A DNA stretch of 64,000 nucleotides, taken from contig JABVXV010000242.1 of NCBI GenBank assembly GCA_013365325.1, positions 33,107 to 97,106 on the forward strand, in the 5' to 3' direction. The position numbers and the translations under genes were made by a program. This document shows, piece after piece, positions 45,831-63,549 of this stretch. The notes under the pieces were generated by a model. That model was not told where the DNA came from and did no database searches. It worked only from the letters and a program-made list of their open reading frames with translations. The DNA comes from Dipetalonema caudispina. Its lineage: Eukaryota > Nematoda > Chromadorea > Rhabditida > Onchocercidae. The first letter of the stretch is position 1, and each line of letters begins with the position of its first letter.

Positions 45831-48800
45831 TCAGAAAAAGTGAAAGAGAAATTATAATGATATGATATCGAAATTCCTCTTTCCGCGGAATAAAAAAATT
45901 TATCAGAGTAACTGTGATATTGCTTTCCCAAACAATGTAATGGAAGTTATATCAGCAAGAAAAAGAAAGTTTGAAAAAAAGAGAGGGAAATGTATACAAC
46001 CGTCAGCCATATGGTCCATAACTACTTGATCGAAAACTGTGCGAAAGTGATAGTGAGAAAAGAATTTCTGGAAGTGATACAAATAAAGTTGAAATCAATA
46101 CATTAGCATGGGAAACTGAATTAGCATTGTGGTACTTTCCATCCGGAAGGTTTCGCATATCAAAAAAATAGATTAGAAACTTTCCCTTGTAACATTGCTA
46201 ACATCCTGAATCCCTTCGACTATTTCTCCCTCTCTCTATTTCCCGTAATCTACTTTATCTATGTATTTATTTGTCTAATTATGCTTTTACAAAGACAAAT
46301 GTAGTAGCAAGAAGATTTAGGTAGTATTCATAAGATGATGACCATCAACTGCATATCATTTAAAAATCACAAATCATTTTTAATTTAATAGATTTTAAAG
46401 CTAATTACGAATGCTATCAATGTTGGCCATGTCAAATAACTTTTGGTGCTTTTGTATATTTAAATTCTGAAATGATGATAGTAATTCCATTTGAATATTG
46501 CAGAAACAATGATTTCCTGTCATGTAATTTTTGAAAGGCAAAGTTAAGAGCCTATATCATCCAACCTAAAGAAACAAGGCTCCTCAACTTCTTTTTCTTC
46601 TTGCATCCATTTAAGTCGTCTTATTTTCAATCTGTCCTAACTTTAAGTGTCCAAGGATCCAAACGACTTGAACTTAGACATTTATGAGATATTTCATTGA
46701 TTTATCATGATAGGTTTAGGGAGATATTTTCCAAGATTTAAACTTTATTCCCTCTTTTTCTATTTTTTTAAGAAAAGAAATTAAATAAACATGTCGCATC
46801 GATAACTCAAAAACAAATGGCATCCATTTAAAGGAATTTTCAGGCAATTTTCATATTCCGAAAGAAATATTCCTGTTACGAAAACGAAAATTTGGTCTTA
46901 AGAGAAGAGAATAAAATGGACAAGGAAATCTTTCCAAGGAGTAAATGATTTGAAGTAAGTAGCCAATAACGATGAAATATTGAAACTCATTGAGTCTACA
47001 ACATTCAATAAAATATAATAACCTTAGAAGAAATTTTAATTTTTACAATTGAGACCGAAAAACTTCAAGAAAAAAATTACACTTGTGCGGCCATGAATAA
47101 AACAAAATTTATAGGCAGTTTTGTCAATTTTTTTGAAAATCTCTGGAAGGAAAACAAATTTGCATCTTCTAATTTAAAACAAAAAATCGCGCAAGCTATA
47201 AATACTATGAACACTGCTGAATCAAAATTTACTGCAATTGTTGTTGTTATTTAGATTAATTAATTCAAAACCAGAAGAAATTACAAAAATCTTTGATTAA
47301 AGTAAAGTAGCTAATGGTTAACAGCAAAAAGCAATAAAATTACTTATAAATTTTGGGTGATTTTTAGTAAACACAAACAATTACTAAAACCCTCAAGTAG
47401 CCATATGCCAGACATAATCAAGCACAAACTTCTCGATATAGAAGATCCAATGATGGGAAATGTTTAATTCATTTTTCGGTTATTATTCTAATTAGCTTGA
47501 CGATATGGTTATAATTTCTAGAATTTAGTCTCAAGCAAAAATGGATCAATGATTGACAGTCCTATTATGATAGGTGACATTACTGCGACGTATTGAAATG
47601 TGAAATAAGACTTAACATCTGCGATATCAGCAATTTTTTCTGAAATTCAATTTGCAATTTCTTTATTCTTTTCTTGGAATTGTATGAGCTATGCTACAAA
47701 ATGATGGAAAACGAAAGAATGGAAAAAACGATTTTTCTTACAATTAAAAAATTGGAAGCAAAAAATAAATCTTAAAAAAGAAATAAAATTTTATATTTTT
47801 TTACGGTAAAAAGAAGTCGTCGGGAAGTGAGATAAATTTTAAAAAATTATTCCAATGATAATTTTGATAATTATTTTTATTTCAATGCTTAAAATTTGCT
47901 CTGCAAAGGAATCTTTACGAAGCGTCCAGCGAAAGCACCAAATTTCAAAATGAAAATTCTGGAGGAGAAATTGGCCAAACGAAATTGTATAATTCACAGC
48001 ATCTCAATATTAATATAGCGGTTGACGAGAAATGATCAAATTGAAATTAAATCTGATAGACACACAAGTCATGCATACACGAGAAGGCGTGTAGCAAAAG
48101 CCAGCGATCGTGTAACATAAACCGAAATTCAACTCAACCATGTATTACATGTTACACATAAAACGTTTTAAGAGAATGATAAATTTTCGTCAGAAGTTTT
48201 CAGGAATAATAACAATAATAGATATCATGGACAATCAATAAATGAGAAATCTATTATTTCAATAGTAAGCTTATTTGAGCTACCTCGATTAGTTTATTGA
48301 AATTACTTCAATAAAAATCAATGGAGAATTACACATGAAAGTTTGGATCAGCTCATTTATGATTAATAATTCAATGGCATAAGTATGTACCTCCATTTTG
48401 TGAACAGTCTTCTTTCTAAAAATGCATAAAGTTTGGCTCAAAAAATGCACTATATGCAGTTCCAATGCACAGCCAAATACTTTTTCGAAACATTTTGAAA
48501 TAGATATTTTCATTGAGAGATGATAATGAAAATTCAGTTAACATGTTCAGCGATCTAGACTCTGATTAATTTTTACCATGACCTCACAGAAAAGTTCCAT
48601 AGAAGAGTGCAAAATTAACAATCAACAAAACATCTATCTATCAGACTTTGTTATCAGTCTTGTAAAAACTAGTGATTTACCTAATCCGATTTCAGATAAA
48701 ATTTCACCTTTCAAATTTCTCCATGTTTGATAAACTTTCACCTTACACTGAGTCTTCATTGTGTACCTATGCATATTGTTCGCTAACTGAAGATTAATAT

Positions 48801-49380
48801 TTTTGAAAGAGAAGGAAAGAAAGAGCAGAGAATAGAAATAAAAGTGGTAGGAGGCATTGATAATTGGCATCTGGCAGCAAAACGCCTTTCATCACTTCCA
48901 CCTCTTTCATTCCTTTTATTATTTTAACCTTATGTATCATCTCTTTGGCAAAGATAAACGTAAGAGGGAATTTTTACAATTTCATAGTGTAAAAGAAAGA
49001 TAGTTTTTTAGAGATCTCGCAGGGAGAGATATTTCAGTCTCAAATCATCGAGCACTCTTTTGTCATTGAGGAACTTTTTCAATATCTTCTTCTGATGGAC
49101 AGCAACAGCAAACATACACACCCTTACAACGCAGTAGTAAGAAGGGAAAGAAATACAGCAAGAGAAAAATTTCTTCCAACCCTAACCATTTTCCTCATTT
49201 ATTTCAGGAGATTATCCCATATCGGAATTGCAAACAAGAATGATAAGGATCCATGGTAAAGACTAAAGAAGCAGTGGTCTTGATGGGATTGAGTAACTTT
49301 ATTAATTCCTCAGTGATTCCCTTAACTTAACGGAAATTGGCTATTTTTTTCGGAGAAAAAAAATGAATGCATATGAATGG
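45831..49380. other. Gene-poor AT-rich region
   Basis: No exon, RNA gene or clear repeat recognised; A-rich on the plus strand with many short stop-bounded frames. Confidence 0.5.
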
Positions 49381-49381
49381 T

Positions 49382-49425
49382 ATTAATTTACTATTGGCAA
49401 TGCAAATTGCTAATAGTAAATTAAT
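49382..49425. repeat. 19-bp-stem, 6-nt-loop hairpin
   Basis: ATTAATTTACTATTGGCAA (49382-49400) pairs with TTGCTAATAGTAAATTAAT (49407-49425), one G-U pair, loop TGCAAA. Confidence 0.85.
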
Positions 49426-50148
49426 TATTTGTGGAAAGATTAATTGGACAAGAAATCACTGCACTAAAGACTTAAATGAATCAATAAAAGTAATGATTTC
49501 TCAGACTAACTCAATGGCAAGGTTTGGTTTCATAGACGAATCTCTTTCAAATCTCTCTTTCTATTAAGTTTAGCATTATAAATTAATAATCTTGTGAAAG
49601 CCATCCTTCTCAAAATGTAAAAGAATAAAGGATGGCTAAAAACAGCGACATGGTTTGTTGAAGATTATGAGTAAGAGAAAGGGAAAAGGATATATGTATT
49701 TGTAAACGATAAGGCAGGCTAATCAGGTGATTTGATCACTGGTCATTTTGCTATTGAGCGAGCAAGGAATGCACTCTAAAATTTATTGCATAACATTAGC
49801 CGAAAAATTCTCTGTCGACAGATTAAACTCTCTCCAGATGAGCAATATTAAAAGTAGAGAGATACGAAATAGAAAGGTGAAAGTTCGCTGATTATGGTCA
49901 ATCGGAATTGCCAAGTGATACAAAAGGAACCAGGAACATTCTCGATATCGGCACCCTTCAGTTGGCATCAACTTCTTGACGGGAACAGCATTTTTGTCTG
50001 AGTTGCAGAACTTATTACAAGCGATTCTGCGTGGTTCTCACAAACCTTTTCAAATTAATCAAAGGGAAAGAGAAAAGAATATTTCAGCTTTCATTGGATA
50101 ACTGAAAATGAATCTTTGATTTTAAGAGAAACAAGAAATACTGATTGC

Positions 50149-50475
50149 TTAGGGGGTAAAGAATAGGTCGAATAGGTCGATCGGGTTTGAGTAACAACGA
50201 AACATTGAAAGGCATGTCAAGGCCTTATGTTGTAGTTGCACACATTTCTTTCCTAGTGAGCATGAGTCTTTGAGGCTTGTGGTATCGCTATGCGCAACGA
50301 ACTCATCTTCCGGACAAATCTGAATTTTCCGCTTCACAGTTGCTTCTTGGAGAACTTCACGGAAAAGGCGTGATTTCTTAATGAAGCGATAAAATACGAA
50401 CTCACAGTGGCCACAGTTGATGATGCATATAATCATTGTCGATGCTGTAAGCAAAATACGTTTAATGTTTACTGT
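50149..50475 (-). other. Possible terminal exon of an unknown membrane protein
   Basis: A minus-strand open frame of about 110 codons ends at 50149. It has a possible acceptor CCATCAG at its start and another, TTGCTTACAG, a little further in. It encodes a hydrophobic segment STMIICIINCGHCEFVFY, then a basic-acidic region (FIKKSRLFREVLQEATVKRK) and several Cys residues (CSLGKKCVQ, LTCLSMFRC). No family is recognised, no matching upstream exon was found, and the evidence is one open frame. Confidence 0.25.
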
Positions 50476-50719
50476 ATCTTCTGATGGCAATTAGGATACA
50501 GATGATAAGTTATTGTGATTCTATTGAAAGTGGCACATTCTATTTCACAGTTTTCAGAGTATATCAAAGAGCTGCATCAAATAAAGAATTTATAATATTA
50601 AATTGGAATGTCGCCTTTATCCCTTGTGGACAAATCGGCTATATTCATTTGTCATATTGTCTAAGGATGAGTCATTCCAATATGAAAAAGAGAGATGAAT
50701 TCGAATATGGCTTATAGAA

Positions 50720-53394
50720 CAGATGCATTTTATTTAAATAATGGAAAGAAGCAATTTTGTCTTGACTAAAATAAATGGATAGAAATAATGGAAATAAACA
50801 AATGGGATTGACTGCTTTAAGTTATAAAAGAACTTATAAACATTTATTTCAAATTTATGCGACTACTATATGATTTGCTAATAGATCTAAAACTAACGAG
50901 CTTATGAGTTGTCATTTGCTTCAAATTCATGTGATACAAAACTTGCATTATCCGAAGATTTATAATTATCTAGATAACTAACTACAAACTTGTTGAAGTT
51001 TAAAAAACTTAACTGATAACTGATTATTCGATGAGCTGACAGAATAAAATGATATCTTGTGATCTCAAAGGCTATTATAATATTAGACATCTGAAGGAGA
51101 GGAGACATTTATTTACTCAATTCTTTGTTTAGTTGGATATCTCGCATTACTTAATTCGAACTTTTAATCAACCCAATATATACTTCACCCAAATCTGAAT
51201 GCTATTTGATTTAATAAAAATCAGACTGTAGACACGAGCTAAATTATTTCAAACATACTGTTATCATCAGTAATTTCACCAAATTTAAGTTATTTCTTCA
51301 GAACAAAGAAATCAACCTTATTAGCTATAAAACGCTGATGGCGGTAGTTTGGCACTGTTAAAGGTCAGAGGATTCTTCGGCAATACATTATTCAAATCAG
51401 GAAAAATGTGGCAAACCTTATTCCCCAAACTATTCCTCCTCCACGCGTTATGACAAACTTGGCAAGAGTTTACATAAATTATTCCTAACAGCTTGGTGAG
51501 TGATAAATAGTCAAATGAATTATTTATGTATTCGAAAGAATAAAATTTGACCGAAACTTACGAAAATTAATTGTTAAGAATGGGATAAGGGTAATTTTAA
51601 GGCGCGATTGAGATTATCTAATCGGCCACCTGTCCAGAAGTCCTACGTATGGAATTTTTTTCCGTTTGCAGTAGCGGAACATTTTTCAATTTTCTCGTTT
51701 TTATGATCCATTCCGTTTCCTATAGCATATCAATCTGGTAACTGTTTCAACGTTGAAATGAACAGATGAATGCTAAAGGCCTGACTAACTAAAATCATCT
51801 CACAATACCTGGTAATCTAAAATGCTTCACATAAATATTCCTAGATCAGAATTTCTCCTTAACTGTTGTTCTGCCTTTCTAGATCAAACTTCATCCTGTA
51901 TGATTTCAATGACTGAGAAAGTTGTTATGGATTTATGAAAATATTGCATAGGAAGAAAAAAGTAGCCAATTATCGTTTTGCATTTGCTAATATTTATGCA
52001 TATAAAAGCAATATAAATTGCATGTATCTCGCAATGCGAAGCTTATTTGTAACAAATCGCTCAACAAGGGGTAACTAAGGACCTCCTGGAAATCCTGTTA
52101 AATTTTTCTTCTCGTTAGTTTGGTAATGAAGCAATAATAGCTTTGAAAATAATACAAGCTTAGATTAAGAAAGGAGGAAGAGACTTTCCTATCAAAAAAA
52201 GAAGATCTTTTCTATAACATTGCGATTAGGGCAGATTTCTTCCAAGGTTAAACAAAGAAAAAACAGAACATTTAAATACCCATTAAGATTAAAAGCAGCT
52301 TTCAATTGATTCTGTGAGAGAGGAACCAGAAATAGAAGGAACGCTCGGCGACATGAAAATTGAAGAAGGAGAACAGATGTGGTAATACTCTAAATCTAAC
52401 AACAGGAAGGACAGAGGGAAGGCAAACGAATGGCTCCCAATTGCTTTCCATCTCGAAACAGTGTTGAAAAACCTGTACGCACGAGGATCTAGAATGCATA
52501 ATAATAATAATGTCTAGCATTTGCAAATTAGATACTAAATCCTGCCAATATTGGTGAAATTCGGGCATTGATGTTTTCCCCAGCATAAATTCGTAATACT
52601 ACTTCATGGGGTAGTACAAATGTCGAGAAACCAAATACGATCAGTAAACAGTCGGACCGCAAGAATATTAATACCGATTACCTCATTCATTGCACAGATT
52701 GGTGATTTGCAACACCTTTGTCGAATTCCGTTTCATAATGATTTCTTATGAGTAAGTTCTTTCAAAGTTATCCTAACAAATAATATGTTTCTGAAATATT
52801 GAAAAGCTACTGCGACGCATCAGTAATAGTTGAACTTCATCTGACCTTTAAGACACCACTTTATTATCACGGTGTTGTTGGTAGGACTTTAACAGCAGAA
52901 CTGAAGGATACACGTATCTCCCCTCTCATTTACACGTTTAGTAGCAGAATGATACCATATGCAGTTCAAATCATCCTGTTATGCGATAGTTTTCAATGAA
53001 TTTGGTTTCGTGATATCACAATCAAATTAAAAAGTTAATTGTTCGAAGCTAAATTTTTTAAAAACCATTCCGAAGTAAACAGATCTATTTATTTTTTTCA
53101 ACTAATACTTCCAGCCGCATAAGCAATAGTTGGTGCGCGCACCATGCAAAGAATATGCGGGATGAAATCATCTTCGGAAGTTCGCATAAGTCTAACAAAG
53201 ATTTTCCTTCAAGCTTTCAATATCATAGTACAGTATCAATTTATCAAAATAATAATGGAAACATTTGGGAGCTGAAATAAACCTCTTCATAACAACAAAT
53301 AAAAGCGTTCGTCAATATTTGATTTTTGCAAATTTCATGTACTTTTCGGCCAATGGTTGGCCTTGTCCAGTATGTGAAATTTCGTACATAACGG
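50720..53394. other. Spacer downstream of mys-2
   Basis: AT-rich, no supported exon. The segment just below 53395 on the minus strand should hold the mys-2 3' UTR; no clear polyadenylation signal was picked out. Confidence 0.5.
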
Positions 53395-57222
<3,828 letters not shown>

Positions 57223-57929
57223 GCTGATGACACCGCTGAAAAAAAAAAACATTGCATAAAGTTTTAAACATTGAGAAAATACAATTAGTTCTGTAAAAAA
57301 AGTGAGAAATTTTCAGGAAAGAAATTTTCATGTAGAGATGTGTAAAAACTTCGTACAAACGTAAAGTATAAAAAACAAAAAGTAGTGAGCACACTTAAAA
57401 CTCGAAATCTTTTCAAAAGCAGGTAATCCATATAAAAATTATGAATAAAAAAAGCCAGAGGATGCCATACTATGCAAGAAAATGTAAACTATTTTAAAAC
57501 ATCTAATGCATGACAGAAATGTAAAAACAGGAAGTATAAAAAGTAAAATGAATGAAAAGATTTAGTTAAATGTCTACCACGCCAAAATTACCAATCGCCT
57601 TGTTATGAACTCACGTCCGTCACTACTCATATCTCCCACCCGATCTATCCGAAAGCAACTAGTTTTCGCATTTCGAACATGAGCCTATTTCGTATCATTC
57701 CGAGAATCGATAGTTTGTTATCATTGCTGATTACTGGTGTTCCTCGGGGCTACAGTGCTCCGGGGTTTAGGACATTTTCCATTGCCAGTATTAATTGTAG
57801 AAATTAAATAAGGAACAACTGTACGGTTTGATTCCCCTATGTTATAGACCTTTGTGTATCTTTTCCCGTCCATCTCGGAGATGACAGAGGAGGAGTGGGG
57901 GCAATGTATTCGAAATTTCTTTATTTCCC
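57223..57929. promoter_or_regulatory. Divergent promoter region between mys-2 and moma-1
   Basis: About 0.7 kb separates the two start codons on opposite strands, so both promoters must be here or be shared. 57720-57900 is somewhat less AT-rich than the flanks. On the mys-2 side AAAAAAAAAAC next to CGCTGA gives the T-run acceptor TTTTTTTTTCAG (AG at 57237-57236 on the minus strand). No TATA or known factor site stands out. Confidence 0.5.
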
Positions 57930-57931
57930 AG
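57930..57931 (+). other. Putative trans-splice acceptor of moma-1
   Basis: TTCTTTATTTCCCAG ends 23 nt before the first ATG of moma-1. Confidence 0.5.
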
Positions 57932-57954
57932 GTTAACATTTTTCTAAGACGGAT

Positions 57955-60547
57955 ATGATGAGCGATACACTAGAAAATATCAAATCTTCCATTGTACGCT
58001 GGTGGGCAGCAGTCAATGCTGATAAACGACCCAAGCCGAATCCAACACGAATGGTCACTGTTCAGGAAGTAAGTTAACTAGATCGTTTCTTGTTGTAAAT
58101 CAACGTTCCACTTATTCTTTTTATCTTGATTAACCTCTCTTCCTATCCATACTTTTCTGATAGTGCTAAATGTGGTGCATAGTTTGCTACCTTTGTGACA
58201 GAAGTGTCGATTATCAAATCTTTCCTTTCAATCTACTTATTGATTTGATTATATTACGAGTATTTCGAACTGGTAAACCTTACCAGTCATTTGATATTGG
58301 TTTTTCTTTTTAATTTTTCAAAACTTTTGGGTAGTCTGTCTCGTGTGCTTCAGTCATATGAATACGTTCAAAAATTCCGGTAATTTATCTCAGGATTTTA
58401 TGAAAATATCTGCCACATTTGCTGTTTTCTGGATATGAGAGCATAATATGACAAAAGCTTTATAGTTACCGATGTATCCGGATGAGACACCGTATTACAA
58501 GGAAGTCCAAGAGTTACCTATGCCGATACAGAAGGAAATGGCACTATTACGACGTGCTGCTCTGCAACGTTTTGGAGATTTAGGGGTAATTTTTCCTGAA
58601 CACACTATAACATTCGCTACTGTTAAAGTTTTTTGAGATGTTGAAGCAGATGCAGGATGAAAATAAATAGATATTTAAGGGAAGTTAACAGTAAATTTAT
58701 GTATTACGCGATAAAAGATATCGTTTTCACAGCTTGTCAGATGTTTCTGACCGTTACTTGAAACCTCGTTACTCAAGACTTAAAAACACTAAGAACTTCC
58801 TACCCATTCTTTTTCTCATTCGCATCCATCTTTCTTTCATGAGCGTTTTTTGAATAATGGCGAGATTTTATGGCTTTTATTGCCAGAAAATGAGCATATT
58901 ATCTGAAAAATTATCAATAATTATATAAGATTACATCTCTCTTCCAAATTGGAAACTGTGGAATCCAGTAAGTCTTATGAACTGTTTTCCATCTCTCTTT
59001 CTTTTCAAAAAGAATCTTACACTTTATTCGGAGTATCATCTTTCACATGTTCAATCCATACAGATGATATTTATGACAAAGCATTTGCAGGAATCCTATC
59101 TGAATGTTGAGGAAAAATCGAAGAAGGTTTTTAATTCCGCTCAAGGTTAGCTCCTTGAATAATTCATGTAATCTTCAAACCTTATTATATTTGAACAGTA
59201 ACGTTAAGAAAACTTTCAGAGGTTTTCTTGAGCACGCTTGCTCAGATGGAAAAATATGTTTAATATGCTCTCAGAAAGAATTTTTCGTTCAATTTTATGC
59301 AAGGAGACATGAAAGAGATCCAGGCGTTTGCCAGCCTTTCCAGAATTATTCTTAATTGCAGAATTTAGACGATTTTTGCAAGAAGATTATGGAGTGTTAC
59401 CGAAAGCTGCCGCAATCACCGTTGGTGGTCTTACCGGTTTTTTTCTTGGTATGAGAAAGTTAGTTTCTGATAGTATTGTAATTCTATAAAATCAAGTTGG
59501 GGAGTTTCGGGACGTTAATCATAATAGCCAGTGTTTTCTGTTTGGAACAGACGAAACGTTCAATCATTTAATCATTAACTCCCACAGTAGTATTATTCAG
59601 TTCTACATTAACAAGAATGTTGAATGTAACATTTTTAAAAGTCAATTTTTTAGATCGGTATTCCGCAGATTTCTATATTCTGGGATGGGTTTATTAACAA
59701 TGACTGCATTTTGTTATCCTTATGAAGCAATTGCTGTCACTCGCATTGCATTTGAGCATGGTAAAATGACTTGGGATAATTTTATTCGGTGTAAGTTTTC
59801 TTTTTATATATGCGTTTATCGCTAGTAATGAGTTGTCATGTTATAGTGTCAAATATCATTTGATGCTAAGTGATGTGGTTCTAGGTGATATGCTGTATTT
59901 TACATTTCAAGTGCTAATACAGTTGAAATACCCACAGATTCTACCCCTATACCAAGGATAGAACACTAGACCAGTATAAGCCACAAGAAAGTGGATTGTA
60001 AATAGCGCCGTTTGTAACATGTTTTGCTTTCTGTGGCTTCCGAAAATGGAAACTGGTTGAGGTTTTGCTAGAGGTTTTGTGGGAGATGGACACTTTAAAC
60101 TTTTTTATTCAAATTGATTCATTTTTCTCGTCTCCGGATATCTGAAATGGTTGATAAACATAATCTCTACCAAGATAATAGTGATATTTGCTGCTATAAG
60201 TTTATCAAACCAAAATGTTTGCACTAAATATGCTTGGTACTATATGTAGTGTTTAACTTTGCATTTGTTTAAGGCTTGCAGCAGAAAAGGTTATGCAAAA
60301 GATATGTAGGTGTTGAAGAGGGCAACACATTGAATACGATTGTATATTATTTCATGAAAGTGACTCAGAGTTCCAAAACACAAAAATATTTCACTTGACA
60401 AGCCTTGGTTAAGTAAAATATTTTTCTGGTAATCATTTAAAAGTTCCAATCAAGTGTCATTAATAACACTTATTATTTTCAGCACCCGAACCTCCCGTAT
60501 ATTCTCCTCGAGCAAACGAATCTCCCGCCTCTGACTCAGAACAATAA
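57955..60547 (+). CDS. moma-1: MICOS subunit MIC26/MIC27 family (MOMA-1-like)
   Basis: Inner-membrane component of the mitochondrial MICOS complex that shapes crista junctions. Exons 57955-58068, 58466-58585, 59091-59145, 59362-59458, 59654-59790, 60483-60547 are phase-consistent and encode 195 residues, a normal family length. The family core is clear: PMYPDETPYYKEVQ near residue 40, then two hydrophobic segments, AAAITVGGLTGFFLG and MGLLTMTAFCYPYEAIAV, separated by the basic RKRSVFRRFLY, in the ApoO-type pattern of glycine-rich membrane helix, Arg-rich turn, YP motif. TRIAFEHGKMTWDNFI follows, then a Pro/Ser-rich tail (PEPPVYSPRANESPAS). ATG ATG doublet at the start; either could be used. 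The stop TAA overlaps an AATAAA. It is divergent from mys-2. Confidence 0.93.
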
Positions 60548-63540
60548 ATGAAATTTTTAGGTAAATATCAAATGCTAGTATTTCACGCGGCGATATCTAA
60601 AAATCATTGCTATAGATCAGAAGGTATAAATTCAAATATGCCACAGATTATTTCCTTAACTTAATATTTTTTTACCACAGCTATGCAGCAACATTGCTTT
60701 CTGTATTCAAACCACTGTGAGGTCGAGAGAAAGTCATATAGATTGACTTGTTTTTAAACCAATTTAAGGCAAATGCATGTATATGTTTCAACCCTATTTA
60801 TGCACAAAACATCTTCAAACTAAAACATTACTAAGATAATTATAAGAATTATAGTAAAATAAAATACAAGTATAAGCTGAATAATTCATATGTTTTCAGG
60901 ATCAGTTCTATATAGGTTTTGTTTCATAGAGATTTCGTTGTATCGCTGCGGTGATGATCACCATTTAAAGCTGTCTCTCAGTTCCATCACATCATCTATA
61001 TGTTTTCATTACCTACAGTCTATATACATGGATAAATTAATTTTCCTACGAATTGGCTTTCCAAATTTCATGTTTTTATACCAGCTTAAGGCGAATCCTT
61101 ATTTAGGCGCAAAACATCTTCGAACTAAAACATTACTAAAAAAAAGTTTCTTAGGAATTATAAGAATTGCAGTGGAATGAATGCGCATATATATATAAAT
61201 AATTTTTTTTGACCTCTACTACACCCGACAATAAATTGAAAACTAGTAATAGCATTTGTCATTATGATACCCCAATATATGCAAGAGAAGTACTTCTAGA
61301 ACACATTATTCATTTGCCAGGAGGGTCGATCCTTCTACGTCATTAGTATTCCATAACAAAACCTGCCAGCTAACTTGTGAATGAATTAAATGATTTAGCA
61401 TCGAAAGCTTCTGTTCAAAATTCCTTATAAACGTATATCTGCTCTTGGCGTGCAGCATATCAATACTATCGCAGACATCCCAATAACCGGAGAGAGAAAA
61501 TTCCTTGCAAATCTTTTTCTTTCAAATGCGGCAAATTTATTGATGTGCAGTTCAAACAAGAAAGAAAAAATTTAGAGGCATCTCTGGTGCCTAACACAAA
61601 TCCATAAGGAAAAAAACAAGTTTTCGCTTGCATCTGAACTATAGTTATCCAGAAAATCCATAAGGTGCCTGGTACCACCTTGCTTGCCAATTTTGCAAGT
61701 TGAGTGGAGACTTTGAATCAGAAATTTCCTTTTAACAGTAAAGGCTTACTCAGAGATGTTTAGCGAATCAGTACGAAAAAGTGAGAAAATGCAACAAAAC
61801 TAATCCTAAGTTTTTTTTCGTAGAAATGGGAGGAGAAAGGAAGGATAAACAAATTTTCCCCTAGGGAAGAAATATTTCATGCAAATAAAACAGTTGGGGT
61901 TCTCAGATGCAAGCGAGCATTTTTAAAAAAGTTGAGAAACAAGGGACAAAAAAAAGTTGAGAAAGCACTTAGAAGTGTCAATGTTTATCAAAAAACCAGC
62001 TATTGATAACACAATAATGTGGTGATGCATTTCTAAATTATCACTTAATAATGTGTTTCCAGAGAAATCTTTAGATAATTATATATGTATATGTATATAT
62101 ATGATTAAACATACAACAAGTATTGGCTCAAAACGGCAAAAAAAAAACCCGTTGAACGGGCAATCAACATTTTCTTAATATGAAGGAATAAACGAAGAAA
62201 AATTAAGCATATGAAAGGATAACCTCAGCAGTAAGGGCAAACGCAATGATTCAGGTAAACGGGAATGCCGATAGTTCAGGTGATTTTTCCTATTACGCAT
62301 TGAGCGATTCGCAGTGAAACTAACGATTATCTTGCTATCAAATAAAAATAAGCGATTATTGATAGAATTTCGACGGGAAATTTTAGAAGTAACATCGATC
62401 ACAAGGTGACCCAAAATTTCAGGGTAAAACTGTTTAATAACGGTGTAAATATTTGAAAATTTGAAGGAGTATTAATAAGAGACGCTTTTAAGAATCTATC
62501 AGTGTACAAACCCCGTATGAAATGCAAGTCTATCCGGGAACGATAGAAGTTCTCCCACATAAGCAAAAATTGGGGAACGAAATAAATTAATCAACACCAA
62601 ATGACGGTAATGCAAAGAGAGAAAGAGAAAAAGGAAGAAAATTGTTTAAAACAAAGAGCTATGGAGTATATAATGAAATAATTGGAACAAACAAAAATTG
62701 GAATTTGCTAAATTCCCACAGGTAAACAAAAATGACGGTAAACCGACAAGAAATAGATGTTGGTTTGGCCTAAAAAGTGAAAGAAATATGCAAGAAAGAA
62801 GGGGTTCAAATAATTTACCAGGCTAATTGATCTGTCCAATCAGGTTTTATAAAATTTAGATTATGATCGATGAAATTTCATGCGAACAATTTCAAGAGAA
62901 GAGATGAAAATAAACATATGGAAGAGAAAAATATGGCAGAATCTAACAGCAGTACTACACATTATTACTCATGTGACTTGCTTCAGTTTTATAAAAAAGT
63001 AAAATGCTGAAAAAACGATGTATACGTAGGACGATGTATTTCAAATTATGCATTGACTTATTTCGTTCCACTCTTCATTTTTTTCTAATACGAGAAATCG
63101 ACAATGCTACCACATAAATCACTAGCGATTTGCGGTATCTCACTGATAAATGATTAATGTTAAGCACTGTCAGGTAAGTTATCCATCAAGAAAAACAAAA
63201 ATGCTCCCATTTTGATTCATCCCTTGAGAAATACAATAAACAATGCAGATACCAAAGACGGTGGAATTCAAACAGAGGAAAAGAAGATCGGGTAAATGAG
63301 AATTAAGGATGGATGCTTTAAGAAAGTACGGTAGAGTAGTCTTATCGTAATACAGATTATCCGAAATTACATCAATTCTTAATACGGTTTACAATGGAAA
63401 ATAAAAGAATGTTGGGAAACGTAGTGAATTTTAGTGATGGCATTACATCAACTTGATTATCGAAGCAGTTTGACAAATGTTGAATTGAAAAGATTAATGT
63501 CATGCCATTCATTTCCTATCAGGCAGGCTTCTTTCCGGCT
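60548..63540. other. Intergenic spacer with a diverged tandem repeat
   Basis: No exon recognised. Contains two diverged direct copies (about 60758-60856 and 61079-61172). A minus-strand open frame at 61466-61690 has only a TTG at its beginning, a single late ATG and no splice support, so I do not call it. Confidence 0.55.
60758..61172. repeat. Diverged direct repeat pair
   Basis: Both copies share AACATCTTCRAACTAAAACATTACTAA followed by ATTATAAGAATT; a TTAAGGC(A/G)AAT block precedes each at similar distance. Spacing is about 310 bp. Confidence 0.8.
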
Positions 63541-63549
63541 ATATTATTT

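Noticed and set aside
61466..61690. Minus-strand 74-codon ORF looking like a small secreted Cys peptide
   Set aside because: Starts at TTG; the real ATG lies after the hydrophobic part, so there is no signal peptide.
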